This document shows positions 28,001 through 40,000 of a stretch of DNA of 40,076 bases, one piece after another. The stretch is from contig CANIKY010000017.1 in the NCBI GenBank assembly GCA_947468085.1, positions 1 through 40,076 of the forward strand, in the 5' to 3' direction. Made by a program: the position numbers and the translations under genes. The DNA is from Paracoccaceae bacterium (GTDB taxonomy: Bacteria; Pseudomonadota; Alphaproteobacteria; Rhodobacterales; Rhodobacteraceae). Under the pieces are notes generated by a model. The model searched no databases, was not told the DNA's origin, and was given only the letters and a program-made list of their open reading frames with translations. Positions within the stretch are counted from its first letter, which is position 1. The number at the start of each line of letters is the position of its first letter.

Positions 28001-31000
28001 AAAGCGGCGTTGCCTTCTCGGGTGCCGGATCGTCGGCAAAAAACCGCATCCTTGGCGGCGCAATTGCGCAGATAAACGGAACCACCTCGGTTTCGGCCCA
28101 TGATTTGATCCTGTCCGCACAGGATACCAGCATCGTGCGGGCCTGGGTTAACGCAGCCTCGATTGCTGCAGCCATTGGTAAGTCGGCGACTGCGGTTTCT
28201 ATCGGTGTTGGAGTGGCCCTCAACGAGGTGGAAAACTCTGTTACGGCTAAGTTGAACAGTGCCGGCATCGTCACATTGACCGGCGGCCTTTCGATCACTG
28301 CCCTCGCATCCCCGCCGCCCAGCTTTAGTGTGGCGCGCGACACGATTACGGCTGACCAACTGAACGATGCGACAGAAACCTCGATGACCACGTCGGGCAG
28401 CGATACGGTGATCGATGCCGTAGATGTAACGAGCGATGCGTTGATCGTGACGACCCTTTTGAACAGGCTTAACACAGGGCTTCCCGTTGGCCAGAAGATC
28501 GAGGGGAATGTTCGCCTCAGTCGACAGCAAGATGAAGAAGGCTGGGTGCTTGTTGACGGGCTGGGGCGCACATTCCTTTTGTCGCTGGTCGGAAACAATT
28601 TGACGGCGGATGCCTCGACCATCGACTCCGTTGCGCAGGCGGCGTCGATGTCCGTAGCGGTGGGTGGTCAATCGGGCGTTGCGATTTCGGGGGCCGGTGC
28701 CGTCAGCACAAATGACGTGCGCAGTTCGTCAAGCGCGGAGTTGCGCGGCAGTAAAGTTTCAGTAGGCGGTGCCGTGTCGGTTACGGCGCAAAATCTGTCA
28801 AGCATCAATGCTTCGGTTCTGGCGGCCTCTGCGGCGGTCGCGGTCGGATTGACGACTGGTGTGGGGGCCTCGATTGGCGTTGCGGTTGTGATGAACCGTA
28901 TCTCTGGTTTGACCGCAGATACCCCTGTGCGAGTTCGTGCGCTCATAGACCAAAGCGATGTTACTGCCATTGGCGCTCTTACCGTCAGTGCCACGACGGA
29001 TGCCAAGATTAATGCGTCCAGCTTTGCCGGATCGGTTGCGGTTGCGGCGGGCAGCACAGGTGTTGCATTGTCTGGCTCTGGCGTATTTGTGCAAAACCAG
29101 ATCGATATTTTCACGAGTGCTACGATATCGGGCCAGTATGCGGCAACGCCCGCAGGCCAAGCGGCCGTGAAAGCGGCCAGCATCACAGTGCAGGCATCCA
29201 GCCTTTCGGAGATCAAGGCTTACGGTGGCGCGGCCTCTGTCGCCGTCGCCTTGGGGTCAACCGGTGTCGCCGTCAGTATCGGCGCGTCGATTGTCGAAAA
29301 CCGCATTGGCGGGTCTACCTCGGCCGGTATCACCGGCATCGCGCGAGGCGTTGAGGCGGGCGCCATCTCAGTCTCTGCCGCCGATCAATCCGACATCAGG
29401 GCAACGGCACAGGCGGCATCAATTTCCGCGGCCTTCGGGCCTACTACTGGCGTGGGCATATCCGGCGCGGGGGCGTTTGCCACCAATACAATCACCGCTG
29501 CCGTTCTGGCCGAGGTGGTGGGGGCTAAGGCGACTGGAACGACGCTGGCCGTTACGGCCAACTCTGCCGGCACGTTGCGGGCCACGGTTCAGGCGGCCTC
29601 TGCTGCGGTAGCGATCGGTGGTGCGACAGGTGTGGGCGCCAGCATTGGGGTTGCCGTAGCCAAAAACCTGATCGGCTATTCCGCCGTAGACGTCAAAACC
29701 TTGTACCCGACGTACAGCGCGGGAACCGCTCGGCCTACTCTGATCTCGTCTGGACAAACTGTCTTGATTGAAACGGGCGGCAGGGCAAACCAAGTGTTCC
29801 GATATATCGGAAACCAAAGCCTCGCTGCTGCGGGTGGCATTGATCTGTCGACGCAAGATTATTCCAACCCGAATTTGTGGGAAGACCGCAGCCTGTCGCG
29901 AGAACCCGCAGGAGTTACGGCAGAGGTCGATGCCAGCACCGTCAGTCTTTCGGGTGCTTTGACGATTTCCGCCACCAGCGTTCAAGCGATTGATGCGGCG
30001 GTCTTCGCGGGGTCTGTCGCCATAGCCGGAGGGACCTTAGGCGTTGGCGTCTCGGGGGCGGGTGTGTCGGTGACAAACCAAATCGCCACAAATGTTGCTG
30101 CCACCCTGTCCGGCGGCAGCGCCACCGCGGCGAGTGTTTCGGTGATTGCGCGCGATGACAGCCGGATCAACTCAACCGCGCAAGGCGTATCGCTGGCGGC
30201 GGCCTTTGGCTCTACGGGCGTGGCGCTGTCAGTTGGGGTATCTATCGCGCTGAACGTCGTTGAAAATGATGTTGCGGCCACGATTTCGGGGGCGCAGGTT
30301 ACAACCAGCCCAGCCAATGGTTCGGTGATTGTACGCGCGCTGACCGGTCTTAGCACGCCATCTAGCCTGTCTGGCATCACGGCCGAGGGCTTGGCCGATA
30401 TGGCAGCAACGGATCTGAACGCAGCCGGCACCGCCGTGGATGCAACCGATTTGGCGGGCGATAACGCTCTGCGCGCAACTTTGAAGACTGCTCTGAGTGC
30501 TAGTGCCTCGGGTGACCTGCGGGTTGCGGTGATTGAGGCTGGAACGAAATGGTCGGTGACCGATGGGCAGGGCCATCAGTGGACCTTGCAATTGGTCGGC
30601 AGCGCGATCCAAGCCACACGATCAACCATTAACGCTGTGGCCATGGCGGCCTCTGTTGCAATTGCCGGTGGAATGGTGGGGGTGGCGTTCTCGGGTGCGG
30701 GTGCCTCTGCAATCAATGCGGTGACGTCAACCTCCAAGGCGATGGTGACAAGTTCGACGATCACGGGCACAACGTCGGCCGCCGTCACGGTCGAGGCACA
30801 AAGCCAGTCTAGCATCAATGCTGGCGTGATGGCGACCTCGTTGGCTGTAGGTATTGGCCAAGTGGGTGTCGGCGTGGCCGTTGGGGCTGCGATTTCGCGA
30901 AACTACATCGGTTATACGGCGCAAGGCGATGCAGTCGCAGACCGTGCCATCACTATGGCCGCGATCGACAGCAGCACAATTAACGTGGGCTCGGGTTCAA

Positions 31001-34000
31001 TTTCGGTGTCCGCGACGTCCAGCGGGCAGATTAATGCGCAGGTGATTGCAGGTGCAGGCGCTGCTGCGGCGGGGCAGGTTGGACTTGCACTTTCTGGCGC
31101 AGGCGTGAGTGTTGAGAACCGCATCAACGCCACGACAACGGCCCGCGTCACCGGGTCCACCGCCAGCCTCAGCGCCGGGACTGTGTCTGTTCAGGCGGCC
31201 AATAGCGCGTCCATTGATGCCGTGGCTGGGGCCGTGGCTTTCAGCATTGCGGGCGGTATGGTGGGCATCTCTGGTGCTATTGCTGCGACGATCGCGGTCA
31301 ATACCATCTCAAGCACGACCTCTAGCCAAATCATTCGCAATGCTGACAGCGGTGCGGCAGGCGTTGTCAGCGCGACGACGGGAGCGCTAAATATAGGCGC
31401 GGCGGATACTGCGACAATCCGATCGCGCGCTGCATCCGTGGCACTCGCTGCGGGCTTTGGGGTCGGCGGAATTGCGGTCAGTGGGGCTGGTGCCGATAGC
31501 AGCAACGCCATCAGCACTCTGACCAACATTCGCATCGAAAGTATGAACATCTCTGGCCAAACGGGGATCGTCGTCTCGGCGAATGGAGCGGCAAGCATTG
31601 ACGCAAAGGTCATGTCGGCTGCCGCCTCACTCGCGGTTGGAGCGGTTGGCATCGGCATTTCTGTCGGCGCATCGCTTGCGCGAAATGATATCGGTGGCGC
31701 GGGGCGCGGGGTCATCGTCGGCTTGACTGGCGCGACTTTAAGCTCTGCGGCGGGCAATATTGCCGTTGACGCCAACATGACGTCCACCATCCGCGCCCTC
31801 GTCGAAGGCTTTGCCTTGGCCGTCGCTGGCGGGATCGTGGCCGGCGCTGGGGCCGGATCTGGCGCAACCGCAACAAACACACTGCATTATGCCGTATCGA
31901 CCAGTGCTGACGGGTCGAGTTTTACCGCGACTACTGGCCGCGTGACGATAAAAGCAAAAGACACATCTGATATTGACGCCACTGTGCGTTCAGCCTCGAT
32001 TGCGGGGTCGGTTGGGTTGGGGGGCGCGATGGCCGTGTCGGTCTCGCTTGCATCGGCTGACATTTCAAACACCATTACAGCCAGCCTACATGACACAGAC
32101 GTCATCGCCGCAGCGTTGGATGTCGTCGCGACAGATGCGGCCAAGGCGCTTATTAAATCTTCGGCCTCGGCAATTTCTGCGTCTTATGGAGGAATAGCCC
32201 TTTCGGGTGGTGGCGCTAATGCGACGATCACCAACAGCAACACAACCTTGGCACGGATCGATGGCACAGCCACGGACATCACCCTGTCGGCCTATGGCTC
32301 TGATGCAACCCGCGCAGGTAAAGCCTTGGTGGACGCTTCGGCCCAGTCTGATCTTGTGGCCACAGTGGATGTGCTTTCGATCGCGGCTGGGTTCTTGGCC
32401 CTCGCTGCCAGTGGCGGCACTGCCAGCGTTACGACGGGCGGCACCGTTACTGCCGGGGCTTCTTCGGTGCGACTGACAGCGGTGGGGTTGACAGTATCGT
32501 CCCTGTCGGAGGTTGGGCAAACCGCAGATGTCTGGGGAATGACTGTTGCAACCACAGCAGCGGTAGGGGTCAGCAATGCCGTTGTGACAACCAGCCGTGA
32601 TTCGACCGCTACGGTGGGCGGGGCGAGCAGTAACTTTAGGGTCGGCAGTCTGACGATTTTAGCCGAATCGACAGCCCTTTCAGGCCGATCGAGTGAAGAG
32701 GTGACGGCCCGCGCGTCGGGTGGTGGCGTCTTGTTGGGCGTGCAATCCACCTCGGCTGCGGCGCATAACGATGCCAATGTCGTTGCGGGGATTGAGACTT
32801 CGGGTGTCGTGACAGCCAGCGGAGCCGTCGTCATTTCGGCCAGCAATGGCAGCCGCCAATCGGTCAATTCACTGGCCGCAGCGGGCGGCCTGATCGGCGT
32901 TGGGGCTGCCAGCTCCACCGGCGACGTGAACGGCACGACCACGGCTACTATTGGCCAATTGGTTACATTAACGGCCGGATCCCTGGCGATCTATTCGGTT
33001 GGCGAAGATATTTCGAATGTGGTTGTTAAGGCTGGCGCATTTGGGCTTGCCAGTGGGGCCGCAGCCACAGCCACTACGGATATCACGTCGAATGTTGTGG
33101 CGGGTGTGGTAGATGCCGCAAGCTCTGGGAATAAAGCGAACATTACCGTCGTTGGTACGTTTGAAATCGCTGCAGCACACACTGCAACCCCGTCCGCAAC
33201 GATCAGCACAGATGCTTATGGCGCGCTAGCCGGTTCTGGCGCTGCGGTTTCGCATGACGTTAACTCTGACGTCACTGTCAGGCTTGGAAATTATGCCCGT
33301 GTGAGCGCAGGCACATTCGACATCGATGCCACAAACCGCTTGGGGGGAAGCAGCTCGATCGACGGCAAGACTGGCGGTATTGTATCAGGCGCCAGCGCTA
33401 ATGCCGACACGCGTGCAGACTTTGCGACGGCCGTTTACTTTGGAACAGACAGCGTCATTACAGCGACCAATGATACAGGTAGCCTGAAAGCGGTTGTGTA
33501 TAACTCCCTTGAGCAGTCACTTAAAACCAAGCTGGTCACGGGCGGTGCATTGGCTGGGGCGGGGGCTTATGTTGATTTCGACGGGAAGAATGTTCTTGGC
33601 GAAATAGTCGTGGGCGAACGCGCCCAAGTGACAGCGCGGGGCGGACTGGAATTTGAAGTTGATGGTTTCACCAAAATATACCTTCAATCTTATTCCGAAA
33701 CTTTCGGGGCCGCGACGGTCGCACTTGGCTATGCCAAGGCGGATGTTGTTCCAATAAACCGCATCAAAATTTTAGGCAATGCCAAGATAATTTCTGCGGA
33801 TGATATGTACCTTAGCACGGGAACTGACCGCGACCTGCATTTGCCAGAACACTCTCTAGAAATGCGTGTGGACAACTTTGCAGGCTCTGTGATCCCGATA
33901 TCTGACCTTGAGACCCGTGCGCTTTACGAGGCGCATAACCTCATTCAAATCGACTCCGGCGCATCGATTGATGGCTATGCCAACATCGATCTGAACGCGG

Positions 34001-37000
34001 ATGGATTTAATATTGCCAGCGTCGTGGGCGTTGCCAAGGCCACCAGTTGGGCGTCTTCGCTGGGCAATGCGCTGGGCGGCGGAAACGTCGGATCGGGTGC
34101 AGGCGCCACGCGATCCGTGATTATGGGCGACGTTATCAACAATGGCACCATCACCACAGGGGCGCAACGCGCAAAAAGCCTGACGCTTATCGTGAATAGT
34201 GCTGGCAACACAGTGATCGATACGACCCGGTCTTCGATGACGACCCAAGATGGCGTGACGACAAGCGACATTACCTTCACCGCAGGACGTGCGACGCTGA
34301 GCTCAGCGCAGTTTACCAATCTGGCCACGGCCCGATCCAACATCCAGACTTATGCTGATAACGCGACCTTGGTTACCTTTTACACAAATCAGGTTACCCG
34401 AATTGAGGCGGACCTTTTGGCTCAGGGCCTGGCAGAGAGAATGGGTGACGGTACCATCGTTGCCTTGACGCCAGAGGTTAACACCGTCACTATCGGCCGT
34501 GTCAAGGCTGCAGCGGGACGCGTTCGTATATTTGCTGACCAATTGTCGGGCACGGGCACTATTAACGTTCCCAAGAATGCATCCATCACTATTAACAGCG
34601 AATCCTTCGCACAATTGGTTATCGCCGATATTGAAATTCCAGACACCAATGGTGGAATTTACTTCAATGGCACCGATATCACAGCCATTGGCGAGACGAC
34701 AACGTCGGTTGCCACCGCACTGACGTGGGTTAACGAAGAAAACGTTCGAAACCGAAACAGCAATAATAATAACTTGGCTAACATTGGCGCATCTGACGGG
34801 ACAAAGACTGCTGGCTTCAATGTGACGGCAGCGTCCATCGACCGGACTTCGTCGATGCCCCAAATCACAATCTCGGTTTCGAACATCAACACTTTTGTGA
34901 GGACCGGAACCGTCTTGCCGCCACCGCAGGAAATTCGCGTGACAGGTAGCATTATTGCGCGCACCAGTCATTTGAGCATAACGAACCCATCGAGCGGTGG
35001 TAGCGTCACCATCTTGGGGCAGATCGCAACAGCCGAGCTTTCTATCGCCTCAACGAGCGCGGTATCTATTTCTGGCGCTGTCGTATACCAAGTCGGCGGC
35101 GATCCCTATGGCCAGTTTCTGAACTCGGGGATGATCGGTGACGGATCGACCGCAGCTAATTCGAACGCAGATCGCCTAGCCAAGTTTAATGCCTGGCTTG
35201 CGGCCAATCCTACCACGCCATCGATCATGTCGAACCGGATCACGATTAGTGCCGAATTTCTTGATGTGAACGGCCTAATTCAGTCTGGCAAGCAGGATTA
35301 TACCTTGGTCTTGGGCGATGCCCAAAAGACGCAGATCGACCGTGCAAGGGCGTCGGGCTCCAATTATACCAATATAACCGTTGACGGAAACTCGGATTTC
35401 ACGCTGATCTACAACCGACAGGCTGATGCTTTAACTGTGAAGGCGCTGCGCCCCACAGGCGGATACATTGAGCTGACGGGCAATATCATGAACTCCCGTA
35501 ATGGTAAGGTGACGGCCTATTCTGGGTATCCGCAGATTACGATCACCAACAACATGGCGCTGCCTGGGCTGGACCTGACGTTTGAAACCATTGACGCAGA
35601 TGTGCGCGGCGATGGCATCGTAAAGATCAATGATAAGGCGCGCAGCTTAACGACGATCTACACCAAGCTGGCCAATGGGAATGTGCAAGTTGATACGATT
35701 AACTTCGGATCCTCTTCCACAGCGACGAGCACGATTTCGGATAACAACCTCACGTATAATCCTGTTTCTGGATATCGATATGCTTGGTCTGTGGGTGTTT
35801 CTTCGCGCACCAAGGCAACAGATAAATGGTCAGAATCAGGTTGGCTGGGGATCATTGATCTTGGAAGCGAACGCATTCCAGTAAACCCAGAGTACCAGCA
35901 GTTAAGTGCGGCCTTGGTTCCGAACTCTAATTACTACTACCGTAATACAGGGCTTGATGGCAACGCCTATACCTATTCCGCTAGCACGGTAACCACCTCC
36001 TCCACTGGATGGAAGCAAACACAATATTCGGTAAAGAAAAGCTGGTATGGCAAAAAGACTTACACATACGAATACCAAAAAGTTGATGGCGAGTTCACGA
36101 CAAACACCCACACGATTGAGGCTGATCGCCCAATTGGCATAAGTTTCATACACAACACAGCTGGCAATATCATTATTAACGCTGGCAGTGCCGACATCGT
36201 CATAACAGGCAAACTGACTAATAAAACTGGCACCACATCGCTGACAACGACCGGATCGATCACCACTTCGGCGTCGCTGGGTGGCACTTCTTTGGCCAGC
36301 GTGGGCGGCAAGACGGTGAACTTGACAGCGGGTGGCAGCATTGGCTCGGCCCTGTCGCCGCTTCAGACCGACCTTGCTGACGGAATATCTGGCACGTTGA
36401 TCAATCCGATATCTGGCGGGGACATCTACCTTTACGAGGTCGATGGCGATTTTAATATCGGGACAGTTTCCGCCGTTAAATATGCTGGTACTAGTTCAGA
36501 GTCCCGTGGCACGGTATCAATCTACGCGGCCAAGTCTATTCTGGGCGGATCATCTAGTTTGATTTCAGGCGGCGCGGTAATTCTGACTGCCAAGGCTGGT
36601 ACAATTGGAACTGCGTCTCAATCATTGCGGATTGATACGGGCACTTTAGCCACTCATACCCTAACCGGCACTTCAACAGACGACATGTTCATCTCTGAAA
36701 TCTCGGGTGATTTGCGTGTCTACAGTCTGACCGCCCCGGGCAAGACCGTGACGCTCAACGTTTCTCTCGGCAGTCTCATTGATGGCAATAATAACGCGAC
36801 TGTTGATACACGTTCGGTTGAGAAACTCTTGTCGACGGTATGGACTGACCTGCAGCTAATCGGCACCGCCGCTACTGATAAGGTGGCTGAGGCCAAGACT
36901 GCCTTGTCTGCCGCCAAAACCCGCGATTACCGCACTTATTGGACCTGGCGGCAACTGCAAGGCGCTGATTTCGATGCAATCATTAGCGATAGCTCTCGGG

Positions 37001-40000
37001 TCATGGTGCTTAATTCTGAGGAGCAGGCGTCGCTCACCCAATTCTATGCTGAGAGCAATTTGCCCAGCGGGGTCGTATGGGCCACCGCCAGTGCCGACCA
37101 GAAGGCGGCGGCATTGGTCACAGCGAACCAACAAATCGAGACGCTCCGCCTATCAAGAACCGTACAATTGCGCAGCCTTCATGCGACCTACGGCACCAAA
37201 ACTGTGGCCTATGACCCGAACTACATGGTCCCACTGACGGACGCGGAAAACGCTTCTATCACGGGATCGATAAAGGTTTGGACGCAGGATGAGTTAATCT
37301 ATGGCTTCAGCGCCGGTCTGATGAAAGCCGTCACAGACACTTCGACCACAATTGAAGATGCCAACATAATCGCGGGTGCCGTGGTTCTGACTGTTCGCGA
37401 CAATATTGGCACGACGGGTGGGCAAACGACCATCAATCTACAATCGACCCTTACCAATGATGAGAGGATATTGCTGGCCGCCGCAGAGCGTAAGGATGTG
37501 AATTTCCTTACAACTGAACGCATTGAAGGCACGGTGAATTTCTCAAGCACTGATAACAGCCTCACCATTTACAGTGGCACAGCATTAAAAATGTCATCTG
37601 GTGTCAATTCAGGCGGTGTGGCGGGCACCTGGAGCAACTATTTCAAGGTTGGTGATTATATCCAGATTGAGGGCCAGTCAGCAAATTCCACGGGTGAGGG
37701 GTCGTTTTATAAGATCAAGACAATCTCAGGTTCGACAATTACTTTTGAGGGTTCGGCAAAATCGGTCGCTGCACTAGAGTCTCAAAAGACCGTCACGCTG
37801 TCAACGGTGGCGATCAACCCGCTTGGTGAAGTCTATAATGCGAGTGTTAATATCAGTGGCAATACAATCACCCGCTATGATGGTGGCACGTTTGCGGGCC
37901 TTGTGATCGGCGATAAAATCACGCTTTCGAACATGTCCGCGGCGACCACGGGAATAATTGGTGAAAAGCGGCCGTCTGTCAATGTGGGCAGCACAGTTGT
38001 CGCTTATACAATCACTGGGGTTAGTGGCGGGGTTCTAACCCTCTCGACATCTCTACAGGCAGAATCCGGCATTGCCCTGACGATCGGACAGAAGGTTGAC
38101 ATAAAATACCTGCAGATCCAGCAGCGTGAGGACTTTGACGTCACACTTTCCGGGTCGATCAAGACTACGTCGGGCGGAGATACATTCCTTGGTTCGGAAA
38201 GTGCCGTTTACTTGGATATAATGCAAATTGGCGCCTCTGGTCGGGTTAAGACCTCGGGCTCGATCTTCAATATAACGGATGACGGCACCGCGCGGATCAC
38301 ATCAGTCGGCGACTTGGTGCTTGAGGCGGGGCAGGGCCAAATAGGCACTGCATCTGGGCGTGTCTGGATCAATCAGACCAGTGCAACCTCCGAAGTCACG
38401 GCCCGTGCCAGTGGCAGCATCTGGCTGGGTGAAACTGTCGGGGATATGCGTGTTGCGTCAATTTACTCTGAGACAGGCAACGTCGATATTTGGGCTAAAG
38501 CGGGCTCGATCGTTGACGGTCTTGATGCCGATTTTGTGAATATTGAGGCGCATGATATCCAATTGCGTGCCTCTGGCGCTATTGGCTCCACCGACAACAA
38601 TTTCAGTATTGAGGCGCATGGCAATGGCAGTCGTGCCGGAGAGGGCTGGTTTAGTGCTTGGGCCGGTGGCGACGTTGTCGTTACCGAAGCCATTGGAGAG
38701 ATGTGGGTGCGCAATGTGTTTAGCTCCAGCGGTAATGTCGAGCTTGTTGCGGCGGAGTCAATGTTTGATGCCATGGATGTCATAACGCCTTCTGATCCGA
38801 CGACCACTAATGTTGCGACGATTATCGCTGGAAACCCCGGCGTTAATATTACTGGCAAATCGATTTCTCTGAGGGCGATCCTCGGATTTATAGGCAATGC
38901 TTCGAATGAGCTTGACCTGAATTCTGCATATTCTGGGGCCGGTACCGTAACCCTGTCAAGTGCAGCTAATGCCTATGTCATCGAGACGTCGGGCGATGTG
39001 TCGGTGAACCAGATTAGTGTCGGGGCTGATGCTGTCTCGTTCCTGACCGCACTTTACGGCGCCATTCTGAACGGTGCATCGTCGGGCATTTCAAACGTGG
39101 TGGGGGGCAAAGTCTTCTTAACCGCCAATAACAACATCGGCACTCGCGAGAAGCCACTGACCTCGACTGTCTCGACCCTTCAGGGCAAATCTCGCACTGG
39201 TGGCAGTTTTATCGATAATACAGGCTCGCTTACGATCGGCACCATTGACGGTTCATCAGGCATGGGCATGGATGTGGCCGGTGATGTTGTAGTCACGGCT
39301 CATAGCCCCATCATATTCTCGTCCAACGTCACGGCAACAGGCAGCCTGACATATACGGCGCAAGACAGCAGCAGCAATGACCTCGACAACATCACGATTC
39401 TGGCGGGTGTTTCGATAATCTCTTCAGGTGGCAGCCTTACATTCAATGCCGGCGACAATTTCTCAATTGCTGCTACAGCCTCGATCAGCGCTGCGACAGG
39501 TTTGATCATTGTCACTGACTACGGCGATGCTGACACAGAGGGCGGCGATGTGACGGTGGCCGGCAGCCTGTCAACCAGCGGCGGCGCGATTCAGATAACG
39601 ACCAACTCGGTGCAAAGCGATACGGTGTTAGTGACGGGCACCATTAACGCAAGCGCGGCCTTGAGCATTGATCTGGGTGCAGGTAACTTTACGGATCAAC
39701 TGACCAGCAGCGGCACGTTGACAGGTTCAAGTGTGCTTTTGTCTACTGGGCTTGGTGTGGATACCGTGTCAATCAGCGGCACAGTCACGTCCACGTCGGG
39801 GGACATTACCTTTGATCTTGGCAATGATACCAGTAACGACAGCCTGACTATTTCGGCAGCGATTTCGGCGGCAAATGATCTGGTGATCCAGAAGTTGGTC
39901 GCCTCTGCTTCCAGGAACAACTCAGGGCTGTTGACCCTATCCACAACTGCGGCAGGAACTTTGACAGGCGCCAGAGATGTGGTGATCACGGCGGGCGATG

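Noticed and set aside
21400-32230. Repeats considered as a CRISPR or tandem DNA array
   Set aside because: The periodicity is at the protein level; DNA copies are diverged and there are no constant short repeats with unique spacers.
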